A stretch of DNA of 64,000 nt from positions 16,992-80,991 of the forward strand of contig QNGE01003315.1 of NCBI GenBank assembly GCA_008508345.1, written 5' to 3'. Under the pieces are notes generated by a model. The model was not told the DNA's origin and ran no database searches. It saw only the letters and a list, made by a program, of their open reading frames with translations. The translations under genes and the position numbers were made by a program. Shown here piece after piece: positions 9,792 to 24,700 of this stretch. This DNA comes from Paragonimus westermani (taxonomy: Eukaryota; Platyhelminthes; Trematoda; Plagiorchiida; Troglotrematidae). Numbering within the stretch: the stretch's first letter is position 1; the number at the start of each line of letters is the position of its first letter.

Positions 9792-12700
9792 GTAAGTTGT
9801 GTCAAGATAGTGCACTCCTTTATATAGTAAAACACCGCCATGTTAATAAGCTGATCTGAAAGCAATTGGTCAAAATAGAACTTAAAATCGCTTCTCATAC
9901 GCTGAAGCACACGTTGAAGATGTTCCGGTTGAATAGCAATTTGTTCCAGTTTTTAGGGTATATTCATATTTCCTTTAAACTAGTCGATATCAGTAATCGA
10001 TATAACTGATCAAAAACTCGTTGAAAATTTACTTATAAGGCCATCACTTAATTAGAGGAAAGTAAAGTTATATTCTTTGTGCAAGTTTGTGGTGGAGACT
10101 GAAGATCCGTGGTGGCACTTTCAAATTGGGGTTGCGTGACACTTTTATCAGTAATTTACAAAGTGCAACGGGAAAACTGACGTGACTACTTTCGTATACA
10201 ATTAGCATCAAGTTTTATATCGTTTACGGAACAAACTGTTCGTTCATTCCACTTATTCCACAACTGGTTGTTCATTGTATTCCGTTCGTCCAAAATCACC
10301 GTGAACATGTTGAACAAACTGACCAGATACGTGGACCAATAGCACGGGCCCACGAATTACACGTCCAAGATGACACAAACTGTCGGTCTGAATGAGAGTG
10401 AAAATAAAATTTCGTCAAAGAAAAGTCACAGAAGGCGAAAGCGGCTTCATGGTGAATTGTTATTTACGGATATTTTGGTTTCTGTCTGAGTTATCACCAG
10501 ATACGCGTTCAGTAAAAACATATTCGCTCGAACTTAAAATATTGCACAAACTTAAGAGACACAAAGTCAATCAGTTTATTAATTCGGGCAAGTTTACGTT
10601 CTTTATTAAAAAATCTCACAAAGTGTAGGTGACAACACGAACAAAATTGATCACATTTTGAGAGATTTTACAATCGTGTTTCAGTAAACATAAATGTTGT
10701 TCACGTGAAACCTTTTTGTTTCGTAAGCTACTCGTGTTTGAAACGCATCCATGTTTCTTCAGCTGCATAACCAAAATTTCCTCAAGGTGGAGTGCAATTC
10801 CCTTCTGCGACTCCACTTTGTCACCTCAGAATCAGATTGAGGTCATTCAGTCCTGCAGTAGAATTTTAAAGGTGCATATACAATGGAAAAAGAAACCACA
10901 GATATCTGTTGAGTCTGAACACCACTTTCAAAAACAAAGTATTCAGAGAGATCATGAAAACAGATTGTCCCACGATGGGAACTAATATCTGTCTCGCTTT
11001 ATCTTCGTATCTTTTTGTGGTTTAGCTAACAGTTAAAACATTGCTGCAGTTTTCATGACTGGATTTACTACAGAATTGGTGTTGGACGGTGAATAACGTG
11101 CGGTTTACAACTTTTGAATCAGTTCACTCATTTTGGGCACAGACAAAATCACTCTACTCCGAGACCATGAGTAATGAAATTCACTTACCAGCTGATTGAG
11201 TTATCGACCAGGTATCAGACAGTATTTTGCGTCAGAAAAATCACGACATTCACGAGGCGAAGGTTAATGCCTTTTCAGATGTCGAAATATATATCTGCGG
11301 AAAAGTTATTTTTCAATTAATTTGCCAAAGCCAGTTTCCGTCTGAATAACTAACCTTCAGTAAAAATGTCAGTCATTATGATTAATCGCTGATACAGTTG
11401 AGTTATTTACGTGCAGCGCTTGATAAGTTTTTCGAATCCAATATGTCTTGGTGATAGGCAAATGAACACAAGTGTTTTCAAACGTTTGAGATAAACAACA
11501 AAGTTTAAATCGTATATGGTCAACTGAGCGAAAGATGCGCACACATCATCAGCTTGAATTCATATTAGCCGTTTAGTTCATCAGTTTGCTACCTACACAA
11601 TCCGCAGAAGGTCAGTCCTTGTACCTGTTTCAATCGCAATTAAAGTTAGCAAATAACACCAACTAATACACCCCCATAAACTGATCTATTTTTGTGAATC
11701 CTACACAGTCCCATAAAGTATACGCATGGAAATGACGGAACTTTATAGGATGTTCATGAGAGAGAAATACGACCCTCTCCCCCTTGAGTATTAAGCAAAA
11801 ACTTTAAGTAGGCGGAACCTGTGAGATTGGAAAATCAGTAAAATCACTTCGTAACTACTTGCCAGTTTACAGAATGAGCCGGTTCAACCACCAAACGTGC
11901 ACGTTTGATGGTTACAGCTAAATTATAGCTAAATCTCTTCCAAAGGGCGAAATTTGCCTTGACAGATTCTGTGCATACAGTATTTTTGACTTGTATTGGA
12001 AGGTGAATAACGAAGTAATGCAGAGCGTGTACTTTTTTGAATCAGTAAAGCACTGTGCTTTCTTAAATTCACTAAACGTTAGTACAATGAGTAATCAACC
12101 ACTCATCATTAGGAAGCGATGAAATTTGCTCGTCACTCAGGTACGGCTATCGGATACAAGTTTTATCAAAGCTATCATGTCTAACCTTAAACACTATCTT
12201 CCGAAATATTAATGACGCCTGAGAGATAACGAAGCAAATCGCTCACCAGTTAACATAAACATCATGCATCTGTACCACCTGTTAGCCTGTGAATTCGTAT
12301 GTGCTGTGGTGGGACTAGTGTGACGGAAGCGAGCCTTTTCCGTACACACTTGGTGAGTAGGGAAGAAAGAACGGCTAGCGGTCGTTCACCTTATGCTGTA
12401 GAGTAATCACGAGGTGAATCCATCCCAAATGAACCTAATTGTTTACCCGACTGACAAGTTTCAGCTGTTTGATTATAACCTGGGATTTTCACCAAGTCAT
12501 TGCCATCTACACGTGTTATGAGTTTTATCCTGAAATTATAAGGGCAATACGAACTATTGGAAAATACTATCACGGAATATCTTTCACATAATTACTTTTC
12601 AGCTCAATTTGTTGCTGTCCGCTTTGTAATCTTATCTTGTGCAATAAGCGCTAAAGAGTACGTGGATAAGTGCTCATAGTTATCGGTCATGAACATTGAT

Positions 12701-15700
12701 TTTTCTATTTTCTGATAAAAAAAATACTGGATCCATAAACTGGAAATAAATTCTTATTTTCTTATTACGTAGGATGTACATTCCGTAGAAGAAGTCAGAA
12801 GTGTGCATTACATCGTCTTTCATTGGATGAATCATGTAGACATCCATTGGTACAATGTTTCAAAATTAAACTAATCAACTGATTTATTAAAAATTTAGGC
12901 TGTCTTCAAACAGGAATTAACACTTCCGTGTGATGTTTGTTTCCGACAAACTTAGAACTCGTGCTACCAGATTACATAATCGATTTGATGAGCACTATAC
13001 GTTTGTTATTGCGTGACAAAACGAAATGGCGTTTAATTCAACGGACATCAAATGATGAAGCTTGACTACGGGCTTCCTACGGTGTATGGGGGCAAAATTT
13101 AGTTTATATTCAGCAAAATTTAACCACGCTTACAGCAGACCGGTCACTCAAATCCATTTCTATTTGTTCAAAGTTGTTTTGATAAATTCAGGTGAACAGC
13201 CTGTCACCACGTAGAACAAACGACAGGGTAATGTTACAAAATACGTTATATTTACGATAGAAAATCTGTTGATGGGTATTGTTTGACTTTTAAAACCACT
13301 GTGACTTCGCCTACATCCGCTGGTCATAAGTTTGATCAGAATTTTGGTGTTCATATGGTTAGGTGTATGTCGTTCAGATTAATTATAAACTTATAATGCA
13401 CATCTATTTCAATAAAAATGCAGCTTACTGCATTTTGTGACTGTCGTTCGCGGGCGTTTAAACCCTCCTACTCAGTGAAACTGGCGGGACAGTGTCTCTT
13501 TCCAAGTCACTACAGAGATAAGTAGACAAACAGGAAGAGAGACAGAGTCTTTAACTGTCTTTAGGGACATAAAGCTCAAGTGTACAGGCAACACTCAAAA
13601 ACAGGTCACAATCAGACAAGTTTTTCCAGCGACTGTCAATAAATTGTCGGAGATGCGCTTAGGTCTAGTCGAGTATTTTCAACGGTGCGTAGTCAAGGAA
13701 GGTCTAATACGACTTGTATATAATTCTCATAATGGCAGTCGACACAGTTATTTACCAGATCAGTAGATTATACCCGAATGGACATGCGAGGAAATTAGTG
13801 AATTTCTGTCCGTTGTTTTTTCTATCCCTGTTTCTTCATAGCTGTCTTTGACCCACAAATCAACGAATATTAGCTATGTCCACCATGGGGTTGATAAACC
13901 GTTTCGAGAAATGGCCATCCAATGGATAACCTACTTTACAATAATTTTCACACCTAATCACGTGTTACAGGTGCGATTCGTCTGTTCTGTGTTGTTCTAC
14001 GGAGGTTAAAGTATCTTTCCGCCAATTTGCTCGTAGTCATTTGAAATAACCATATGTAACCAACTTCTTCCAGTCTCTTCTAGGATTATGGTGAATGCAT
14101 GATAAGTTTTGGGTTTAAAATGAATATGTACTCAGTTACATGGTGAGTGACGAGAAAACGCAACCGTTCATGGGAGTAACTTTGAAATAGTTAGGAACAG
14201 CACTTACCAGTATGGTTTCGTTTCCGATAAGAAATACTCTTGAAACTAGCCATAAGCCCACTTTTCATTCAGAAGTGGAATTTATTACTAACCAACAGCA
14301 TCGATAACCAATAGGTTAAGTTTGAGCATAACAGCAATATAGACACAACAATGAATGTTTTGTGATTCACTTCACCGTCCGTTACAAGCAGAGCATTACA
14401 GTTAAATCGTTTAATTCCAGTAGAACAGCAATCTTAATTTAGTTGCCGATAAGTAGTGAGAAACCCGGATCGGACAAGATTTTTAAAATGCTGGTAAACT
14501 TTTAAGTTGGTCTCTTTAGAAAAGACGTAACAGCTCAACTTCTGGACTAGCTACAGTTAGCCAAACGCTGCCCAGCTTGTCAATTTGTGTGTATCATATG
14601 ACCTTTGCTAACCGTCATGAGTATGAGGTAATCGACTTCATCTCAGTGCTTTTCAAAAAGTTCTCGCAATCCAAGCATTATCAGTAAACGAATATAACCA
14701 GGAGCTTCGAAGGGATACTTCGGTTTTGCACAAAAGTAGTGAAGAAGTGTTCAACACAGTCATGTCAAATGCATGTGAATTGGAGTTTCAATCGCAGTTT
14801 TAGCAAGAGCGCATCAATGGTAAACCTCGAAGATAGCAAAGCTGATGTTTACGGTGTTCTGTTTCACAAGTGGCTGCCTGAACCTCTACGCAACTGCAAG
14901 ATCCGCGGTAAAATGTAATCAATCATTGGTTTATCATAGATATGTGTGCCTCTTTTGCATGGACTATGAACAGTATAGAGGACTTCTTCATGCCATTGTC
15001 CTCAATGTCCTGTGGAAGTCTGAAATCACAATTCAGTGCAAAGAATACAATTGAAACTGCACAATCGCAACAAAAACTTGATAATACAAATTTTCACGCA
15101 TTTAACCCAGCTATTCATTTATTTATATATCGGTCTATAAGACGTTAAACGGAAATTACATACTGAACCTAAACGAGTGAAACAGTGGATTGTTTACAAC
15201 GCTCACTTCGGTGGATGTCATCCTGTTACACGAGATGGATTAAGTGCTTCAGATAAGTTTGTGATTGATTGTTTATATAGCTTACATAAGCAATTCACAG
15301 GCTTGTTTTACTTAAACCCAAAATATCTGTATTCAAAAAATCACTTATTATGTGAACAGATCCAGTAATGATCATCATCAAGTTACCAATCAGCATTACT
15401 GAAATTTAGCAAAAACTTGGACAAAAGAGTTGAAATTAATCAGTTCGAAACTGATGAACAGTGCACGATTAAGAATTTGCTTCAAACCATTTCACGTGGA
15501 TTCTTCTAAGTTCCTCAAATGTCAGTATGCAAAGTGCACACTAATCATTCAGTTTCGTCTAACTCTTTGCCACATTAAATGAGGTTAATAAATGGACGAA
15601 TTTTCCGTTGGAATTCGTGTCACCATTTTTGGACGGAATTAAAAGGCCCCATACATCATATCGTTACCCCAGATCTTTTTAGATATACGTTTTCCTAGAG

Positions 15701-18700
15701 TACTGTAAACATTCGTTTCCCTTCTCGTTCGGTAGTTTATGTCCAGAGATTTTGCAGTAATTGTTCGCCATCCAAACTACCCATCGGCAGTAGTTCTGGT
15801 TTTGTTTTACCTACCACGCACAGAAGCGTGTTTCTCCAAATAGACGCCCAATGACTACCTACTGCGAAATCCATAACAACTCTGTCGTTGGTTATGTAAA
15901 TACACTTCTAGACTGATGCACGACTGTTATTACACGTTTTTTTTCAGATTTTCAAGATTCTTTTAATCAGTTAAAAATGCTCTAACTTCCATTGAAATCT
16001 GCTTAAATTTGACGACAGTCATCCTTATACTTGGTAAGTTGTACGCAGCGGACGATTTAAGATATATCTAGACGTAATCGGTAAGAAGTAATTTCGATGT
16101 TCTGAAAGTGATTTACTCCAATCAGCAACGTGTGACTCTGTAAAAAATACGCTATTCAGATTTTCATGAAACTTGACAGATTAGTCTGACACTTGCACTT
16201 GGGTGGAAATTACACTGGTGTCACTCTGCCTCCGTATGTACGAATTCAGAACAATAACCGATCAGTGATGTTTCTGCTAATCGGCCGTTGAGACATGAGG
16301 AAAAAACGATAATAATGATAGACAGTTGCAAGGTATCGGCAATAAATTTAGTACGAATGATGTCAAACAATTTGGACGTCTTGTTTAACATGTCATTGAT
16401 AACAGATTGAGGATAACACAACGTTAGGAGCACGTTGTAATACTCTACATTTCAACCACTTCGGGTGACTTTTCTCAAAAAGTTGAAACGCAGAGTGTTA
16501 TAGATTGCTCCTAAAGTTGTCTCATTTTCAATCTGTTTATCAATGGTAGACAATAATGACAGTGTACAGAAACATTCACACAAGTCGTCCAAAACGTCTT
16601 ACACTACTCAATAGAAGCACGAAGACGGATGAACCAAAATTTCTTAGCAGTATTTGCTTAGTTTATAAATCTATACCGCGTAGTTTTTTTATGAAAACTA
16701 AACGCAGCCCTCTAAAATGCACTCACAAGTTACTCAAAACCGTTAAGTACCACGGGTATAGGAACAAGATAGAAAAATTCTTTTATGTTCAAAACGATAT
16801 TAAATTTTAGACAGTATTGTCTAAGTTTCATTGTCAGTACAAAATCCACTTGAATAAATTATTAAATCAAGTATACTGCGCCATCTGTTGGCGCCTGAAA
16901 AAAACTGAGGACATTGCTCGAAGAAAGGACTAGTTGAATAGTTTAAAACCAGATCCAGTGGTAAACGTGAACCAGTGGATTTTATATTAGTTATAATCAG
17001 AAAACAGAATAGACCTTTACAATTGACCTACTTACAAATGGTTAAGCAACTCACAACTTGTTGAAGGCGCTTTTAAACTTATCCATCCACAAGTTGAAAT
17101 GTCTGATTAAGTTTGCCGAATCTAACTCACAGGTACGAAAGTTGCACAACACGTGGTCGGAATCGCTGGTGTGAAGAAATGCTGTACATGCAAATCTTTC
17201 GATTCTGTACAGCAGATTAAATCTTCACTTATACTGGCTCAAAAGAATGGAATGTCTACTGGGGTTGTCACTACCACAAGGATCACGCATGCGACACCAG
17301 CGGCTGCCTATGCTCATACGACGGATCGAGATCAGGAAAGCGATCCGTGAGTTACTACTACAGAGTACATGGAACAAAACAGTTTATTCACGGTTTTTTG
17401 AGTGACTTCAATTATGCACTTGCTTAGGAGACATCAATTTATATCCTTCAACGACTTACTGCATTGGCTCAAAGAGTCGAAGTTAACCCACAAGAAAACT
17501 CCCTGTCCACTGACATCACTCACGTTTAAGAATTATTAAAGTGATCATCAACAGGACGGGATTTTAGTAGGCAATCATAATGATGTTTCTGGTGAATGAA
17601 CCGTATTCAGAAATTAATTTAAACTTGTGACTATCCGCATATATACCTGGTTCACAGGTGAACAGACAAAAAGAACGTAGCTGAAACACATGTGCTTAAA
17701 TATAAAAGACGCACTTCTATCCAATGACCTTAGTGAAAGCAAATCGGCAAAGTCTCAGATAGAATTATATTTTACTTTCAGTAGTAACATCTGTGGAGGG
17801 CAGTGTTCTCGCAATTCTGGTCCGAATTAGAACTGCAATTAAACTGGAGATATTTTGCGCAAACAGTAGAAGTCAGTGGTATCACTGAAAAAGGTGATTA
17901 AGACCATTCGAAAAGCCACACTGACATCCGTACACACACAACCCTTACAAGAAGCGCATCCTGATAACTACCATTCTTGTGAGTAAAGCAGTGCAATATC
18001 TCTAGAAACTATGCAGTCTCAAGCGACCTTGATTCACTGCCCACTGAGTTACAGCGATAACCACCATCACGGTTTTCTGGTTTATCTAACCGGCTGTCAG
18101 TTTTATAAAAACCTGGAAGTTGTAATCCAAGAACAGATCATTTGAAACCAATATAAAAACAATATTAGTGTGTTTCCCATATGCACCCTACACTGTGACG
18201 GATTCGTGTTTAGTCCGGCCCAAGCCCCGACTCATTTCTTGCCATATATATCACAGTCAGTGAGTAAGCTTCAGAGACATAGAGCACAATGGCTGAAACA
18301 GAAATGTGCACAAATTGAGGACAGTGAAATATCTAGTCAGAAAGCATTCATTTAAAAACATGCTACTTTTCGTTTGCTTCTAGAGTAAAAAAAGTGACAT
18401 ACTCACAACAAGTGGTTTCAAGAGGTTAGTGGGCCTGTTTGCTGCGATGCGGAAGATGGGAAGTTAACTTTCTTCGTAAATGTGAGAATCGGGATCACAG
18501 CTGATTTAAACAGCTTACTCATTGTGAAGTCGAAATTGTGTGCCATTCAACAAGAGGGATTGTATCAACGCATAGAATCTCACCACTTGGATAACGCACT
18601 AAACATGTTGATTTGTTGTTAAAGGATAAAATTTATTGCTGCGCATCTACTATGCAATCCATCAAACCGTTTGTTTTGCAATCGACTGAATCATTTCATA

Positions 18701-21700
18701 TACAGTCAATAGATTCAAGCATAATCTTAGGCAAGAAGTCAAATTAAAATCAGGACCTTCTATCGCCTGTCTTCCTTGTAATGGTTTCTGGAAACAAAAG
18801 TGTTCAGGATGTCGTAGGTGACAATACTTTGCTGGAATTACTTTGTCCATGTGGAACTTGTCTATTCTGTGAAAATTGCCTGGTTATTTTATTTTCATAT
18901 GCTCCGAATGCTTCGACCATCCAATCATATATCTTGAAAGTTTGAAACAATGGTTCCCATCGATAAATTTGAAAAAAGCCAGTAGTAGCATGTAAGATGT
19001 CTTGCTTTTGAATTCGGGGGTCGGTTGCGCCGTCAGTGCCATTACAAAACACCTTCTACAGACCGGCCACTCAGTGGACCCTAGAACGGCTTTCAGAGTG
19101 TTCTTTAGACCCAAGCTAAAGCAGGCTCTCAATATTGCTGAAGCCGTCGCAATACATCGACTGAATCCCTCTTTATGCGCTCAGAAACAGTTGGTGACTA
19201 ACCTTTCACTTTGTTGGTAATAATGCAACTGGTACTTTTTACAGTATTTCAGCTCTTGTTTGTTTTTCTGTAGATTTTTTCTAACCATATCTGACATTCA
19301 CCACTCAATATGTATGTATCTTTTACCACCCATTTATTGCATCAAAATTATCAATCAGTTGCATTTTACTGCTTCCGCTTTGGTCACCTGACTGACTGTT
19401 TCAAATATTTCTAGATTGATTTCGCCTAGCTGCTTGCCCCTTAACTATATAAAGTGTATGTTAATTTCGCAAAAGTAACCGATGAGATGCGAACGAAATG
19501 TCATTGCGCAAGACATCTTACATGCTACTACTGGCCTTTTTCAAATATATCTTGAAGTTGAGTTCCCCAGTTTTAACCGAGAAGTTTACAGGGAGTTGAA
19601 AGAAACTGTTGATTGTACATTTCTCTGTGTCCAGCTGAATACATCATAAAGCTACGAGGAACAGTATCATTTTTGTCACACGTTAAAAGTCAATATCACG
19701 TTTTCTTATCGTACACAAAGAAGACATCGCCTAGGCCACAGAAACTTGGAGAATAATTTCTAAAACTTCAGTAATTCAAAATCAAAATAATTTTCTGCGC
19801 ACTTTTCAATGTGTGGTGTGTATGACAAATGGATATTACAGTTATGTACCACGAGAGACGACAAGACATAACATTTATATGAGTGCCATAATGATCCGAG
19901 GCGCCATAGTAGGGTGAGAATTGAAGTTTTCATGCAATACACCGTGTAAGCAGTTAGTACTTTGACCTGAACTTGTGCCGGTAAAATCAATCGGAAGATC
20001 AACGATGGACAGAGAAGACAAACGAATTCATACACACAGACTACGATTACTACGTGTCTGAGGCAGAGCTTTTAGGTGCAACATAATAGCAGGATTCTCT
20101 AGAGAATTTACGTGATTGACTTTCTGTCGGTCGGTATTACGGACTAAATAATGTTACTATAAACCGGGAATTTTTGTATTCCATCAAATGGTCATTTTTC
20201 ATAGGGTGAGTGGCGTAGGTGTGTAGTATAGACGGGAGCCATGCGGCTTGAAATTAATGGGCCATTTTTGAATAATCGAGGAGAGTCAAGTCTGAAATCA
20301 GCAAACCTCCAAGCTTATGTTTCTCTGAAAATTCCATTTGTCGACTGCTGAGATTTAGACTGATAAAGTGTTCTCAATCTTCTTGTAGCATGATATACAC
20401 AGCGTTTCGTATTACGTCAATTATCTCATAACAGCAAAACGTCACCGTACAACTCTTCCTTCGTTTGTGATGATATCGCTTCCCAACTAATCACCAACGG
20501 ATTGGATTTCAACGTCATTCTGGGTGGTGGTTCAAAAATGTTCTACCAGAACGTGTCTGTTTTGACGCCAAAAGTGCCCGGATCTAGAAAAGACGGTAGA
20601 AACCTTCTCGAACAGTGGTTGCGGGAACAGCAAAAACGAAATCGCAGGCATAAACTGGTATTCGATGCTGAGGAACTGAAGCAATCAAATCTTGCTGATA
20701 TTGACTATTTGTTTGGTGAGTCTGAAAGTGTACACATTTGTGCTACCAACGTAGCCTACCTAAGAAACATTGAAAGTTATCTGGTCATGAAATAATCATG
20801 TGAATAAATCCAATTTGGGTAATACTTCGTTCTACCTGATACACTTTGAACCACAGCCTCCTTACATCCATGGAAACATGTATAACGTCATCAGTCAAAT
20901 AACATTTGGGACTATTAGACCTGGACCACCTGTGACCCATATTTAAGTTAGTTCGGCCAGAATCGCCTAAAACTCAAACAGATTTTCATCTAAGCGTTCA
21001 CCAGCCAATTTTAATTAGCATGGTTTCAGACGGAGCATTGCAAAAGATAGAGTTGCCACAATTTGCTTCCCTTGAACTTATGCTCATTGTAGCGATTTTG
21101 GCAGATAGAGATCTCATACACCCCAAAAAACAATCAATTCGAAGAACGCATGAGGTTTCAAACCCCTGGACTGCAAAGAAACTCTTGAGCCAATGAGAAC
21201 GGCTTTTTTCTTCTGTGGCGTTTTGGGTGATCGTATAAAATTACGCCATCCCTTTTTGTATTCGGAGGGGAAATTCACCTTCAGTTGTGAGTAAAACTCA
21301 CTTGAACGTACCTGCTAGGGCAAAAGTTTATTCTTAGTATATGAGATGTACGTTACTTCAAAGGATACTCAAACAGAACCTTGTTTTATAAAATTAGCAC
21401 CTTGATATTGAAGATTATTACAACTCACAAATTTGTCAAGTAATGGCACTCATTGGTTCTTGATCACGGTTGTCTCCAGCTATAGTACAGAGTAAGGAGA
21501 AAGTTGTGGAGGTTTGTGTGAGAATTTTCTCGTGAACTGACCTGTCTACAAATGAAACATGATGCTCAGAAAATTAGCCCACATTCACCCACAGAAATCA
21601 ACTATTTTGTATGAGGTGTTGAATACAGTGGCTTGTTCACGTAAATTCATCATCGGCAAGTAGACAAGTAACTAACTGGATGCGATCTGGTTAATCTGTT

Positions 21701-24700
21701 GCTGGTAATGGAGTCAAACCGGCATAAACCACGACTAGTTAGACGAGTTTAAATAATAAATTAGGATACAGTCAGCGAGCTAAGAGTTTTTAGTCGAACC
21801 AAGTAGACGCAAAGAAAACGGGCAAAGGTAATTTGGCTGGGTGACTGCATCAAACGGAAAGGATTGAACAAAGTGAATGGAAATCGTGTGCTGTGTGCAA
21901 ACCATGGACCATTGACTGTGATCTGATAACATTAAAAACAAAACTCTACTCCATGCAAATGTAAATATACAGCTATCTGTGAGGACTTCTGTCATCCATT
22001 ACCGTTTTACAACAACCATTAATGACTATGCTCAGAGTGTCATGAACAACTCAAAGGAACGATCTTAGAGTAACGTGCACAGCCATACGTGAATCTGAAC
22101 TTATCAGCAATGCGCCCGTTGACAAGTGACCACCTTATTGGTCTCACACCGTCGTTCAAGGTCTTCATACGCAATGATAAACGTGCGTTTATTGGATCTC
22201 ACCGAATCCTACCAACAATTGAAATATTGTTCAGAAATTAATTATTACTGTGGTTTCAACTTACAGGCAAGCACTAGTCTTGTGGTTCATCGGTTAGAGT
22301 TAACCGGACACTTATAACGTCATCTCAGACAAATCTGATAGTCTGCGCATTACTCAGATAGGAATGTGGTTGAGCGCTTGCATATGACATTTCAGTCTTG
22401 TCCAAGGTGAGATGACTGATGCAGTGATTAACTTAAACGCCTCAGAAACATGATCAGGGCTCAACATTCGAGATTGGTAATGAAAAACACTAGCATGAGT
22501 GAATCGCAACTATAGTGCTCCTTTTGGAGAGAGAGACTGACTAAGTAGCTTGTATGTGTGCTAAGATCAGTTGTGCACGATTTGCAATTTCTATCGAACG
22601 AAAGTGAACAATGTTGATTATGGCAACAATTTTTTACACAGAGAATAATTGTAGACAAAATATTTGTTATCCTGAAAAAAGGATACATCCGCGTAACCGT
22701 TAACGTACACATCGAATTCACTTAGACCACAATGTGACTAAAAAACAACTATGGATGCAGCCCCTGTTATGAAATATTGGGGTTTCCAAACTTTTTCACA
22801 GTCATCATCTTTCGATTTCCCGACTTGTATTTTGTAAATGGACCCAAGGTTTTCAACACAGCTCGGAATCACACGAGCTGAAGTCAAAATCTAGGGTAGA
22901 TTGGAGTTTTTCTACCTAATTTCCCATTTTAACACTGTAATAGCGTAAGCCATTCACCGATTTGTCTAAACTAGGCTGTAGCTTCTACGGTCCGTTGTGA
23001 GTTGTAAAATTGTGTAAAGTTCTACTGAAACGTTTGAATGAACAGATTAATCAAGCATTAATACCAATCAAATCTCAAAACTTCCTTCGCTGTTTAAAAT
23101 CCCGCTCATAATTTTAAATCACATCATAATTACAGCTTGCACAGACAATGTGGCGAGGATAAATAGAACCAAACGCTTGGACAACCTGGCCATCAATTGC
23201 TGACAAATGTGACTGGACGTCCAATTGTGTTAAATCAAGAATGTTTGGTATGAGGACAGTGATAAAGTTACCAGCACAGTTGTTCGTCGGGACCTGTATC
23301 ACAGTAAATATCTACTCGTAACAAGGGTATGCACTGCCGATTAGGCCCAACGGCGTTAAACCACGAATCTGATGATTCTTCTTGTAGGCATCATTATGGA
23401 AATATCATTTAACTGGTAAAAATGTACTAAACTTGAAATGGTGGACAATCCGAGCCCACTGTGCCATTGTGGTAATCAAGCTGATAACTGATCACGCGGT
23501 TGGTGTTCTCAACCCCGGTTTCGGCGACTGTTCTTGTATAAGTCTGCTGAAATTGGAAGTATCATGTTCAGTGTTCCGGGAAGTCAAACAGCTCTTCTTC
23601 TATGGAAGTAATTCTTCATGGAATAGTTAGAATTTTAAACTCACAGAACCGCTTCGACACAATTTTTTTAGTGGTTAAGTATTACTCGGAACCGTCATCT
23701 GAGGCATTCGTTTATGCTTAGTACTAGGTCTGGTGTCATATAATGAGAAAGGATTACGTGTTCAAATGAAATAAATCATGATTAAACCCAGTAAAACTAA
23801 ACGATAGGAGACGATAAGATTTACTGGAGTTCCACTGCATGACAGCGCACATGGGGGACTCTGTAATGCTGATCTTGTTTTGACAAGGGCCAGCTTGTTA
23901 GGTACGAAAAATGTATTCAAGAGATGATCATATTTCAGAGGTCTGGCTGTAAAGTCTCCAAAGCAGTCTTCATAATTAATTTGTTTCTCCCTCTTTCCTC
24001 AATGAATAGTCTTTGTTCCAAGTGAATCTGTATCATCTGGGTTCAAAGAATTACAGAGTCGGGCGTAGTTACATTTTTGTGTGGTGTTCGTTCGCTTTGG
24101 CTACAGACTCGGCCTTTCTTCTGTTTTGAACCACCCTCATTTGCTCACCAAAGGGATGCAGCGTCATATTTCGCAAAATATTGATGCGTGTCATATCTGA
24201 TTCAATGCTACGGCCTGAACAACACCGACACATTTGCGAGCAATTGTCACTGAAGATCTTCACTCGCCCCGAGAACTGATACCGAACACATCGGCTAAGG
24301 GGCGCTGTTCTTCTGTTCAGAAACTAAAGCTATTAAATAAAGCTAAGTTTTTGGGTTGCACTAACATGCTCCATGTTGGGTGGCCCTGAAGTGGCTATGG
24401 TTTTAACTGAGGTGCCTAACGCGAAGCAATTTAAAAACAAGAAAAAACGTTTTTGAAAAAATCTCTCCTTCGTGGAGAAGCACTGCATAACAGATGACTA
24501 AAAGCACCAGCTGGTACAGTGGCTGAAAACACCCGTTTCACAAAAGGACAACTGTCCCAAATATATGCAACTAAAATAATATTGCGTTTAAAAAACTCTA
24601 TATCGTTAACCTTCTGTGAAGCAATGTTTATCTAAATTGGTATGATGATTATTTAGTCTAAATTAGCCATGGTAACTCCTTGGGTTTTTGTGTTCCTGAA

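Larger units (their letters stand above)
17347..20434 (+). other. alkaline phosphatase intron 2 (3.1 kb)
   Basis: GT..AG intron, acceptor ATAACAG. It contains a dead Penelope-like fragment (about 18930-19220), a hammerhead-like remnant (19475-19511) and a 44 bp inverted repeat. The rest shows nothing recognisable. Confidence 0.8.
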
